Assembly: GCF_014218275.1 (NCBI RefSeq)
Contig: NZ_AP023213.1
Span: forward strand, 1,032,001 to 1,096,000
DNA length: 64,000 nucleotides
Direction of reading: 5' to 3'
From: Citrifermentans bremense
GTDB lineage: Bacteria > Desulfobacterota > Desulfuromonadia > Geobacterales > Geobacteraceae
The notes under the pieces are model-generated. The model did no database searches, had not been told where the DNA came from, and was given only the letters and a program-made list of their open reading frames with translations. A program made the translations under genes and the position numbers. The first letter of the stretch is position 1, and the number at the start of each line of letters is the position of its first letter. This document shows positions 8,774 to 18,409 of the stretch, piece by piece.

Positions 8774-9568
8774 TTAGTGTTTTTCCAGTTTCTTCGCTTC
8801 TTCCCAGAGCTGGTCCATCTCTTCCAGGGTCGAATCCGGCAGCGCCTTGCCCCGGGCGTGCAGCGTCTGCTCCACGTGTTCGAAGCGCTTGGTGAAGCGC
8901 TGGATCGTCTTTCTCAGCGCGTCCTCCGGGTCTATGGATAGGAAGCGCCCCAGATTGACGATGGCGAAGAGCAGATCTCCCAGTTCCGCCTCCATCTCCT
9001 GCTGGTCCCCGGAAAGCATCGCCTCCTCGAATTCGTGCAGTTCCTCCATCACCTTGGCGAACACCTGGTCCGTGTGCTCCCAGTCGAATCCGACCCGCGC
9101 CGCCTTTTCTGTGATCTTGTGTGCCTGCATCAGGGCCGGCAGGTGGGGAGGGATGCCGGAGAGGGCCGATTTTCTCTCCACCTTCTTCTCCTGGCTCTTG
9201 ATCTTCTCCCAGTTCTGCACCTGCGCCTCGCTCGTTTCGATCACCAGGTCCCCGAAGACGTGCGGGTGGCGGCGCACCAGCTTCTCGTTGATGGCGTCGA
9301 GCACTTCGTCCATGGTGAAGTCGCCGTTTTCCTCGGCGATGGCGGCGTGGAAAACCGGCTGCAAAAGAAGATCGCCCAGCTCCTCTTTGAGCAGGGCCTG
9401 GTCCTTGGCGTCTATCGCCTCGATCACCTCGTACGCCTCTTCCAGCAGGTAGCGCTTGAGCGACTCGTGGCTCTGCTCGGCGTCCCAGGGGCAGCCGCCG
9501 GGTGCGCGCAGCTTGCGCATGATCTCCATGAGGCGTTCGAAGCGGCTTTGCAGGTTCGGGTTTTCCAT
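8774..9568 (-). CDS. mazG: Nucleoside triphosphate pyrophosphohydrolase MazG
   Basis: A 264-residue protein with two MazG domains that hydrolyse NTPs to NMP and pyrophosphate, a house-cleaning function. The N-terminal copy has CPWDAEQSHESLKRYLLEEAYEV and a following EELGDLL metal-binding helix; the C-terminal copy has a second ELGDLLFAIVNLGR. ATG 9568 is preferred to an in-frame TTG at 9583 because a GGAG lies nine bases upstream of the ATG. Length matches E. coli MazG. Confidence 0.93.
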   Translation of the reverse strand: MENPNLQSRFERLMEIMRKLRAPGGCPWDAEQSHESLKRYLLEEAYEVIEAIDAKDQALLKEELGDLLLQPVFHAAIAEENGDFTMDEVLDAINEKLVRRHPHVFGDLVIETSEAQVQNWEKIKSQEKKVERKSALSGIPPHLPALMQAHKITEKAARVGFDWEHTDQVFAKVMEELHEFEEAMLSGDQQEMEAELGDLLFAIVNLGRFLSIDPEDALRKTIQRFTKRFEHVEQTLHARGKALPDSTLEEMDQLWEEAKKLEKH

Positions 9569-9590
9569 GTCTCCATTCTCCAATGCAGTT

Positions 9591-9635
9591 AAGGGGACAG
9601 GCTGCTTGTAAGTTGAAAAAGCAGCCTGTCCCCTT
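9591..9635. repeat. REP-like inverted repeat with GGGGACAG core
   Basis: A perfect 17-base inverted repeat, AAGGGGACAGGCTGCTT at 9591-9607 and its complement at 9619-9635, with an 11-base loop. It lies between the cytochrome gene and mazG, upstream of the mazG start. A second element with the same AAGGGGACAG arms occurs at 21992-22027. The GGGGACAG core resembles REP sequences mobilised by IS200-like (RAYT) transposases. Confidence 0.6.
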
Positions 9636-9666
9636 TGTCTGTCTCACGTATTCTTTACGGCGGCTG

Positions 9667-10026
9667 TTATTTCAGGCTCCAGAGGTAGTCGACCAGTGAG
9701 TCGATCTCTTTTTTGGAAAAGCGGTCGAAGGGCGGCATGACGGTGCCGGGGAAAAGGGTCGACGGCTCCCGTATCGCCTGCTCGATAAAGCGTGGGTCGC
9801 GCCTGTCCGCCACGGCGGTGAGGTCGGGTCCCATGCTCCCCCCCTTTCCCCTGACCTTGTGGCAGCTGAGGCAGTACTCGTTGAAAAGCGGCTCCCCGGT
9901 TAACCTCTCCGGAAACGGGATGCTCTTTCTCCCCTGAGGGGCCTTGTCTTGCTCTTCCCCCTTGGAACAGGATGAGGCCCAAAGGGGCAGGAGCAAAAGC
10001 GGTATCAGGTACAGGCTTCGGTTCAT
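9667..10026 (-). CDS. Monohaem c-type cytochrome lipoprotein
   Basis: A 119-residue exported cytochrome. The first 20 residues form a lipoprotein signal (hydrophobic stretch then WASSC, Cys20), so the protein is probably anchored to a membrane on the periplasmic side. It has one haem-binding CLSCH motif, and a methionine in VMPPFDRF that can serve as the distal ligand. It probably shuttles electrons, but no partner gene is adjacent. Its start lies only four bases after the stop of tgt on the same strand, so the two may be co-transcribed. Confidence 0.88.
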   Translation of the reverse strand: MNRSLYLIPLLLLPLWASSCSKGEEQDKAPQGRKSIPFPERLTGEPLFNEYCLSCHKVRGKGGSMGPDLTAVADRRDPRFIEQAIREPSTLFPGTVMPPFDRFSKKEIDSLVDYLWSLK

Positions 10027-10030
10027 GCGG

Positions 10031-11137
10031 CTACTTCCCCTTGAGGTAGGATCCCAGGAACTTTTCCTTGTATTGCTTGAAGCGCCCCTCCTCGATCGAG
10101 GTGCGGATCTCGGACATCATGTTCAGGTAGAAATGCACGTTGTGTATGCTCGCAAGAATGGCAGAGAGTACCTCGTTGGCGGTGAACAGGTGGTGCAGGT
10201 AGGCCCTGGTGAAGTTGCGGCAGGTGTAGCAGCTGCAATTGGGTTCGACCGGGTAGAAGTCACGCCGGTAGTTCTTGTTGGTGAGCCGGATGCGGCCGCG
10301 GTTGGTGAAGAGTGTTGCGCTCCTGGCGTAGCGGGTGGGTATCACGCAGTCGAACATGTCGACCCCTCGCTCGACGCTCTCCAGGATGTCCTCGGGAAGC
10401 CCCACTCCCATCAGGTAGCGCGGCTTGTCCTCCGGCAGGTGCGGAGCGGTGTAACCCACCACCTGCTTCAAAAGCTCGAGTCCCTCGCCGACCGAAACGC
10501 CGCCTATGGCGTAGCCGGGGAAGTCCATCTTCACCAGTTCCTTGGCGCAGCGCTTCCTCAGGTCCTCGAAGACGCTCCCCTGCACGATGCCGAACAGGTA
10601 CTGGTTCTCCCTTTTGTGCGCGTCGCGGCACTGTTTGGCCCAGCGGATGGTCTTCTCGGTGGAGCGCTCGGCGTACGACTTCTCGCAGGGGTAGGGGATG
10701 CACTCGTCGAAGTTCATGATGATGTCGGCGCCAAGCGCCTCCTGGATGGCGACCGCCTTGGCCGGGTCGAGGAAGACCTCTTCACCGGTGTCCTCGTGGC
10801 GGAAGAATACCCCTTCCTCGGTGATCCGCTTTTTGGGAAGGGAGAAGACCTGGAACCCCCCGGAATCGGTGAGGATGGGGCCGTCCCACCCCATGAACTG
10901 GTGCAGCCCTCCCGCCTTTTGCACCAGGGCTTCGCCCGGGTGCAGGTGCAGGTGGTAGGTGTTTGAGAGGATGATCTGCGCGCCGGTGTCGTGCACCTGC
11001 GCGGGGGTCATGGCCTTCATGGCGGCGTGGGTTGCCACCGGCATGAAAATCGGGGTCTGGATCTGGCCGTGGGCGGTGGTAACCACGCCGCGGCGAGCTC
11101 CCGATGTGGGATCCTTCTTGAGCAGTTTGAAAATCAT
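10031..11137 (-). CDS. tgt: Queuine tRNA-ribosyltransferase
   Basis: A 368-residue TGT enzyme that swaps guanine-34 of GUN-anticodon tRNAs for preQ1, the committed step of queuosine modification. Visible features are PIFMPVATHAAMKAM, the active-site loop LTDSGGFQVFSL, DCVIPTR and the C-terminal zinc site CSCYTCRNF with a following His-His. Length is normal for the bacterial enzyme. The gene is transcribed away from sdhCAB, and its promoter must lie in the shared 440-base region. Confidence 0.96.
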   Translation of the reverse strand: MIFKLLKKDPTSGARRGVVTTAHGQIQTPIFMPVATHAAMKAMTPAQVHDTGAQIILSNTYHLHLHPGEALVQKAGGLHQFMGWDGPILTDSGGFQVFSLPKKRITEEGVFFRHEDTGEEVFLDPAKAVAIQEALGADIIMNFDECIPYPCEKSYAERSTEKTIRWAKQCRDAHKRENQYLFGIVQGSVFEDLRKRCAKELVKMDFPGYAIGGVSVGEGLELLKQVVGYTAPHLPEDKPRYLMGVGLPEDILESVERGVDMFDCVIPTRYARSATLFTNRGRIRLTNKNYRRDFYPVEPNCSCYTCRNFTRAYLHHLFTANEVLSAILASIHNVHFYLNMMSEIRTSIEEGRFKQYKEKFLGSYLKGK

Positions 11138-11289
11138 CGACCTTCCGTTCTATTTTACTGAGTTTGTCGTTGCGGTAACTATCTTAATTAGCAGAGCGGG
11201 TGCGAAAAAGCAACAGCAAGGGGGTGTAAGCGGGATTTCAAAACATGGTTACTGCGCTTATGCGGTGGCTAAGGTTGCCGATATATTAA

Positions 11290-11306
11290 TTGTATGCTGT
11301 ATACAA
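11290..11306. promoter_or_regulatory. Palindromic operator candidate upstream of the sdh promoter
   Basis: TTGTATGCTGTATACAA is a near-perfect palindrome (seven of eight base pairs about the central T) that ends seven bases before the -35 box of the sdhCAB promoter. The outer TTGTAT/ATACAA halves resemble GntR-family operators. The position just upstream of -35 would suit an activator, or a repressor acting toward tgt. Confidence 0.45.
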
Positions 11307-11313
11307 AAAACAG

Positions 11314-11342
11314 TTGCATTTTGGTATAACGGCATTTAATAT
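11314..11342 (+). promoter_or_regulatory. Sigma-70 promoter for sdhCAB
   Basis: TTGCAT (11314-11319) and TAATAT (11337-11342) are separated by exactly 17 bases. Transcription would start near 11349, giving a leader of about 230 bases that contains the short ORF at 11425. The rest of the 440-base gap between tgt and sdhC (11138-11289) is AT-richer than its surroundings and shows no gene. Confidence 0.65.
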
Positions 11343-11424
11343 GCGCCTCAACCATCCTCCCATTTATAAGATCTATCTCGCATCCGCTTGCAGATAAACC
11401 TCGATTAATAAAGGAGAGATCCAA

Positions 11425-11460
11425 ATGCAGACACTGAGCCCGTGGCGCGGTCCCCCTTAA
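11425..11460 (+). CDS. Short leader ORF ending Arg-Gly-Pro-Pro-stop, upstream of sdhC
   Basis: An 11-codon ORF reading MQTLSPWRGPP then TAA, preceded by AAGGAGAG at 11411-11418 at good spacing from its ATG. It lies inside the predicted sdhCAB leader, 117 bases before the sdhC ATG. The RGPP ending just before a stop resembles known ribosome-arrest motifs of the RAGP/RAPP type. The sequence between it and sdhC can form several stems (GCGG/CCGC at 11468-11478; AGTCC/GGACT at 11480-11507), as expected of a translation-dependent switch. It is too short for statistics; the case rests on ribosome binding site, motif and position. Confidence 0.55.
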   Translation: MQTLSPWRGPP

Positions 11461-11577
11461 CTTCTCAGCGGAAACCGCGAGTCCATCCCAGTAGGGTTCC
11501 CGGGACTTGTAGCCCCTCCGGCGTACGCAAACTACTCAAACCATCGACATCGAAAAAAACGCAAAGGGACAAAAAAC

Positions 11578-12243
11578 ATGCGAATCTTAACTAGCTCTGT
11601 GGGAAGAAAGATCCTGATGTCCATCACGGGTCAGCTCCTGATCATCTTCGTGCTCATCCACCTGATCGGAAACTCCACCATATTCTTCGGACCCAACGGC
11701 ATCAACGCCTATGCAGAACATCTGCACAGCCTGCCGCCCTTGGTCTGGGGCTTCCGCCTCTTCATGCTGGCCGCCATCGCAGTGCACATCTGCTACGGCG
11801 TGATGCTCACCCTGGAAAACAAGGCCGCCAACCCCGGCGCCTATGCCGTGAAAAAGAACCTGAAGAAGAGCTTCGCTTCCGAGAACATGATCTGGACCGG
11901 CCTGCTTCTGGCCTGCTTCATCGTGTACCACCTGATCCAGTTCACCATCAAGGGGACCCCTGACATAGTGATCGGGCTCGATTCCCTCAACCGTCCCGAC
12001 GTCTTCAGGATGGTGGTGACGAGCTTCGGCCACGCGATGATCGCGCTCGTCTACATGGCCGCCATGGTCATGCTGTTCCTCCACCTCTCCCACGGCATCC
12101 CGAGCTTCCTGCAGACCATGGGGTGGAACAACGAGAAGACCATTCCCACGTTCGCTACCGGTGGGAAGGTTATCTCGACCATTCTCATGCTCGCATACAT
12201 CTCGATTCCTGCCGTCATCTTAGCTGGCTTATTGAAACTTTAG
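11578..12243 (+). CDS. sdhC: Succinate dehydrogenase/fumarate reductase cytochrome b subunit
   Basis: A 221-residue five-helix membrane subunit that binds haem b and quinone and anchors the flavoprotein/iron-sulfur dimer. Histidines in the hydrophobic helices (for example in FVLIHLIGNS, AAIAVHICYG, FIVYHLIQF, FLHLSHG) fit the two-haem type B enzymes with a single anchor subunit. It is the first gene of sdhCAB and is followed nine bases later by sdhA. In Geobacter sulfurreducens the homologous complex works both as succinate dehydrogenase and fumarate reductase; the same is inferred here. Confidence 0.94.
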   Translation: MRILTSSVGRKILMSITGQLLIIFVLIHLIGNSTIFFGPNGINAYAEHLHSLPPLVWGFRLFMLAAIAVHICYGVMLTLENKAANPGAYAVKKNLKKSFASENMIWTGLLLACFIVYHLIQFTIKGTPDIVIGLDSLNRPDVFRMVVTSFGHAMIALVYMAAMVMLFLHLSHGIPSFLQTMGWNNEKTIPTFATGGKVISTILMLAYISIPAVILAGLLKL

Positions 12244-12252
12244 GGGGTTCAA

Positions 12253-14930
<2,678 letters not shown>

Positions 14931-14958
14931 CAGGCATCACTGCCGATAGATAAAAGCA

Positions 14959-14995
14959 GGGGCGGGAGGGTAACCTCTCGCCCCTTTCCCGTTTT
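14959..14995 (+). terminator. Rho-independent terminator of sdhCAB
   Basis: An 11-base G-rich arm (14959-14969) pairs across a four-base loop with 14974-14984 (one mismatch), followed by a pyrimidine stretch ending in TTTT. Confidence 0.8.
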
Positions 14996-15058
14996 AGATG
15001 CGTCGGCTTCGACCATCAGAAGGCTCCGGGAAGCCACCCTGAAAGGAGAGAACTATCC

Positions 15059-15862
15059 ATGAAAAGCATCCTGGCCGCAGTAGCGGTCGTCCTTTGCTCC
15101 TTCCTCAACGCCAACGCAGATACCATCAAGATCGCAGGCTCCGGACAGATGCTTCCGCTGGCGAGCGCTCTTGGCAAGGCGTACATGAAGAAACACCCAG
15201 GCGACGTGGTGGAAGTGAACCCGAAATCGCTGGGACAGAAAAACGGGGTCGAGGCGGTGAGCGAAGGGTACATCGATATCGCCACCTCGGCCCGCAGGCT
15301 GGGAGAGGAAGAGAGAAGGCTTCAGGTAAGGTCCTATGAGGTGGCCACGGTAGCGGGTTTCTTTGCCGTCAACGCCTCCGTCCCGGTGCGCGGCCTCACC
15401 AGCCCGCAGATCTGTGACATCTACGCAGGGAAGATCACCAACTGGAAACAGGTCGGCGGCAAGGACGCCCGCATCGTGGTGCTCACCAGGCCGGAGAAGG
15501 ATTCGACGAAAATTGTGATGCGCCAGCAGGTCCACGGGTTCGCGAAGGTCGAGGAACCCGCGACGGTGCTTTCCAAGCTCCGGGCCAAAGACATGATGAC
15601 CGCCCTTGCCAGCACCCCCGACGCCATCGGCATGGTCGACGCCGTGAACTACGCTGACGCCGGTGGGAAATTCATAGCGCTGAAACTGGACGGCAAAGAC
15701 ATCACCTCCTCCATTACCGGCCCGGTCCAGCACCACTACCAGTTCGTGCTCAACAAGAACCCCGGCGCGGCTGACCTGAGGTTCATCCAGTTCGTCCGCT
15801 CCCCGGAAGGGCAGGCGATCATAAGGCAGGAGAAGGCAAACCCGGTAAAGTTCAACATGTAG
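15059..15862 (+). CDS. PstS-like phosphate-binding periplasmic protein, orphan
   Basis: A 267-residue exported solute-binding protein. The first 20 residues are a signal peptide ending near ANA. The mature part starts TIKIAGSGQMLPLASAL, as PstS-family proteins do, with later DIATSARRL, LTSPQICDIYAGKITNWKQVGG and the phosphate-contact style TRPEKDSTK. Family role: capture of phosphate for an ABC importer. No pstCAB or phoU genes are adjacent and the gene has its own terminator, so it may feed a transporter elsewhere or act as a phosphate sensor. Confidence 0.85.
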   Translation: MKSILAAVAVVLCSFLNANADTIKIAGSGQMLPLASALGKAYMKKHPGDVVEVNPKSLGQKNGVEAVSEGYIDIATSARRLGEEERRLQVRSYEVATVAGFFAVNASVPVRGLTSPQICDIYAGKITNWKQVGGKDARIVVLTRPEKDSTKIVMRQQVHGFAKVEEPATVLSKLRAKDMMTALASTPDAIGMVDAVNYADAGGKFIALKLDGKDITSSITGPVQHHYQFVLNKNPGAADLRFIQFVRSPEGQAIIRQEKANPVKFNM

Positions 15863-15894
15863 CATCCGCAGCATGACGACGCGCCCTTGGCAGT

Positions 15895-15924
15895 GGGCGG
15901 GAGAGAGACTCCCGCCCGTTTTTT
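15895..15924 (+). terminator. Rho-independent terminator after the PstS-like gene
   Basis: GGGCGGGAG (15895-15903) pairs with CTCCCGCCC (15909-15917), followed by G and seven T residues. Confidence 0.88.
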
Positions 15925-16000
15925 TATCGGGACGGCTGCAAGGCCAGCCTGTGGAGGGCCCCGTTGTTTTCTCATCGACTTCGTCTAAAATCTTGCTTGG

Positions 16001-16070
16001 TCCGGCCCGGGGCGTACGCGTAGGGTCCGGGCACTAGGGGGCGCCAGCTGTGTAAGGCCGTACCGGTCAA
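16001..16070 (+). promoter_or_regulatory. Structured leader upstream of terC
   Basis: GCCCGG (16005-16010) pairs with CCGGGC (16027-16032) around a GCGTACGC palindrome (16012-16019), followed by further GC-rich self-complementary bases up to the AAGGAG ribosome binding site. Leaders of TerC/Alx genes are often manganese-responsive riboswitches, but the conserved yybP-ykoY bases are not visible here, so only a structured 5' region is claimed. Confidence 0.3.
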
Positions 16071-16081
16071 GGAGTTGCGAG

Positions 16082-17002
16082 ATGGGGATTTCTGCAGGCA
16101 TGAGCGGCCAGTGGGGCTGGACCCTCTTCGGGATCACCGTGGTGCTTCTTCTCGCCGTCGACCTCGTCATGCACCGGGGGGGACACGGGACCTCGAGGAA
16201 AAGTTCCTACCTCTGGTCCGCGGTCTGGATCGCAGCCGGACTTCTCTTCACCGTCGTGGTGTACCGGTTTTTCGGCGCCGAGCGGGCCGAGGAGTACGTG
16301 GCCGCCTACCTCATGGAAAAAAGCCTTAGCGTCGACAACCTCTTCGTCTTCCTCATCATCTTCCGCTCCCTTGAGGTCGATGCGAAGCAGCAGCACAAGG
16401 TGCTCTTCTGGGGCATCATAGGCGCCCTCGTCTTCCGCGCCATCTTCATCTTCATCGGCATCGCCGCCATCAACCGTTTCCACTGGCTCGCCATCGCCTT
16501 CGGGTTGATGCTCCTTTTCACAGCCTACCGGGCGGCCGTCGAGGACCCTGCCCAGAAAAGCGAAAGCGAGCTGATAAAACGGCTCTCCCGGTACCTCCCG
16601 CTCTCAAAAGACAGCGAAGGGGGACGCTGGTACGTGCGCCGGGAGGGAAAGCTCTACCTCACCCCGCTCGCCGTGGCGCTGATCGCCGTCGAACTCACCG
16701 ACGTCATGTTCGCCATCGACTCAGTCCCAGCCGTATTTGCGGTAAGCCGCGACCCCTTCGTGGTCTACAGCTCCAACATCTTCGCCATCCTCGGGCTGCG
16801 CGCCCTTTACACCGCGCTCGAGCATAACCTGCGCGACTTCCCATACCTGCACTACGGCCTTTCCGGCGTCCTCGCCTTTGCAGGGCTGAAGCTGGTCTTC
16901 GCGCAGTGGCTCAAGCTCCCCCCCCTGCTTTCCGTCGCCATAATCGCTTCCATAATCGGGGCGTCTGTCTGGGCAAGCATCGCCGTGAAGAAGAAGGGTT
17001 GA
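16082..17002 (+). CDS. TerC/Alx-family integral membrane protein
   Basis: A 306-residue polytopic membrane protein of the TerC family, whose members include the Alx and MeeF-type manganese exporters and tellurite-resistance proteins. Conserved acidic motifs in membrane helices are present: EKSLSVDNLFVFLI near residue 78 and VELTDVMFAIDSVPAVFAV near residue 203. AAGGAG lies six to eleven bases before ATG 16082. It stands in front of two small membrane-protein genes, possibly one unit. A role in metal export during membrane protein assembly is inferred from the family only. Confidence 0.88.
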   Translation: MGISAGMSGQWGWTLFGITVVLLLAVDLVMHRGGHGTSRKSSYLWSAVWIAAGLLFTVVVYRFFGAERAEEYVAAYLMEKSLSVDNLFVFLIIFRSLEVDAKQQHKVLFWGIIGALVFRAIFIFIGIAAINRFHWLAIAFGLMLLFTAYRAAVEDPAQKSESELIKRLSRYLPLSKDSEGGRWYVRREGKLYLTPLAVALIAVELTDVMFAIDSVPAVFAVSRDPFVVYSSNIFAILGLRALYTALEHNLRDFPYLHYGLSGVLAFAGLKLVFAQWLKLPPLLSVAIIASIIGASVWASIAVKKKG

Positions 17003-17078
17003 GGCAGACCTTTATTCTCCTTGATTCGGCAGGCGATTTCCTTTAGATTCCGCACTGAACCAACAGGAGCATCAAGGG

Positions 17079-17378
17079 ATGATCTTTACCTTTATCTTCG
17101 TCGCAAACATCTTCCTCATCTTCATCGACGCCACCATCGGTTACCACGCCGCCCCCTCCATCACCATGCTGGCCGGGGCGGATTCCGCCGGCGAGGGGGC
17201 TGTACGCGGCGTGCGCAGGCTCCTCGCCTGGGTGGTGGCCCTGTACATGTTCTTCAACTGCCTTGCCTTCTTCGACCAGCGCTGGTGGCTGCTCTACTTC
17301 ACCACCGCGGTACTGGCAGTTGACGTCACGGCACAACTGGTCATCGTCCGCAAGATGATGAACAAAAGAGGGCGCTGA
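17079..17378 (+). CDS. Small membrane protein of unknown function
   Basis: A 99-residue protein with three probable membrane segments (about residues 2-20, 45-62 and 68-88) and a basic C-terminus. I do not recognise a family. It has CAGGAG and AAGGG upstream of the ATG and lies 16 bases before the formate/nitrite transporter, so it may be co-transcribed with it. Codon usage and GC-rich third positions match neighbouring genes, which supports that it is real. Confidence 0.7.
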   Translation: MIFTFIFVANIFLIFIDATIGYHAAPSITMLAGADSAGEGAVRGVRRLLAWVVALYMFFNCLAFFDQRWWLLYFTTAVLAVDVTAQLVIVRKMMNKRGR

Positions 17379-17394
17379 GCCGCCGGGAGCCTCG

Positions 17395-18234
17395 ATGGAC
17401 AAGCAGTACCTGACCCCAGCAGAGACGGTTAAGTCGATCGTGGAGAACGGCAAAAGGGTGCTGACCCAGTCCCGGCTGCGCACCCTGGTGCTGAGCCTTT
17501 TGGCAGGGTTCTACATCGGCTTCGGCGCAGAGCTCGCCACGGTGGTGAGCCACGACGCGGCGCAGGTCGCCGGCAGGGGTGTGGCCGCCTTCCTCTCCGG
17601 CAGCGTCTTCTCGCTGGGGCTCATGCTGGTGGTGGTCTGCGGGGCGGAACTCTTCACCGGCAACAGCATGCTGGCCAGCTCCGCCCTGCACGGCGAGATC
17701 ACCTGGGGGCACCTTTTGGAGAACTGGGTCATCGTGATCCTGGGGAACCTGGCGGGATCGCTCATCTTCGCGGGCATGATGTTCGCTTCGCAGCTTTGGA
17801 CCGCCCCCGGAGTGGCCGACCACGCCATCAAAATCGCAGCCGTGAAATGCCAGCTCCCCTTCACCGTGGCCCTGGTGCGGGGGATGCTTTGCAACTGGCT
17901 GGTCTGCCTCGCCGTCTTCATGGCCACCGCGGCACGGGACATCCCCGGTAAGCTTTTCGCCTGTTATTTCCCCATCATGGCCTTTGTCGCCAGCGGCTTC
18001 GAGCACTCCATCGCCAACATGTACTTCATACCCACCGGTCTGCTCCTGGCCGCAGCCCAGGGGCGGGAGGTGCCGGGCCTTACCTGGACCGCCTGCTTCC
18101 GCGACAACCTCCTCCCGGTCACCCTGGGCAACATCCTAGGGGGCGTGCTTTTCGTCGCCTTCGCCTACTGGTACGTCCATCTCAAGGTGGACGGGCGGCG
18201 CAGCCGGCAGTCCCGGCCAGGCGACGCATCCTAG
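17395..18234 (+). CDS. Formate/nitrite transporter family channel
   Basis: A 279-residue FNT protein, a pentameric membrane channel for small monovalent anions such as formate, nitrite or hydrosulfide. It has six hydrophobic segments and family signatures GFYIGFGAELATVV near residue 40, CGAELFTGNSM near residue 82, LVRGMLCNWLVCLAVFMA and the late ASGFEHSIANMYFIP. In an anaerobe that uses formate as electron donor, formate uptake is plausible, but the sequence alone does not distinguish FocA from NirC. Confidence 0.92.
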   Translation: MDKQYLTPAETVKSIVENGKRVLTQSRLRTLVLSLLAGFYIGFGAELATVVSHDAAQVAGRGVAAFLSGSVFSLGLMLVVVCGAELFTGNSMLASSALHGEITWGHLLENWVIVILGNLAGSLIFAGMMFASQLWTAPGVADHAIKIAAVKCQLPFTVALVRGMLCNWLVCLAVFMATAARDIPGKLFACYFPIMAFVASGFEHSIANMYFIPTGLLLAAAQGREVPGLTWTACFRDNLLPVTLGNILGGVLFVAFAYWYVHLKVDGRRSRQSRPGDAS

Positions 18235-18319
18235 CCTTAACCGGCGTCCCTTTCTCCCCCCTTCAAGGCCGGATCCTGCCTGACACTTCCCTAGCAAAAC
18301 AGTGCATAGATAAAATCCT

Positions 18320-18346
18320 TAAAGTCAATTGCATAAGCGCCGATAA
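18320..18346 (+). promoter_or_regulatory. Sigma-28 (FliA) promoter
   Basis: TAAA (18320-18323), exactly 15 bases, then GCCGATAA (18339-18346): a full match to the flagellar sigma-28 consensus. Transcription would start near 18353, ahead of the diguanylate cyclase at 18410. Confidence 0.75.
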
Positions 18347-18409
18347 TATTCGTCATGAGCGGCAATATCAAGGCGCTATGCTGGCGCCTGTTCAAGGAGC
18401 GTGTGGCTT

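Noticed and set aside
16001-16081. yybP-ykoY manganese riboswitch before terC
   Set aside because: The conserved GGGGAGUA-type loop was not found, so only a structured leader is reported.
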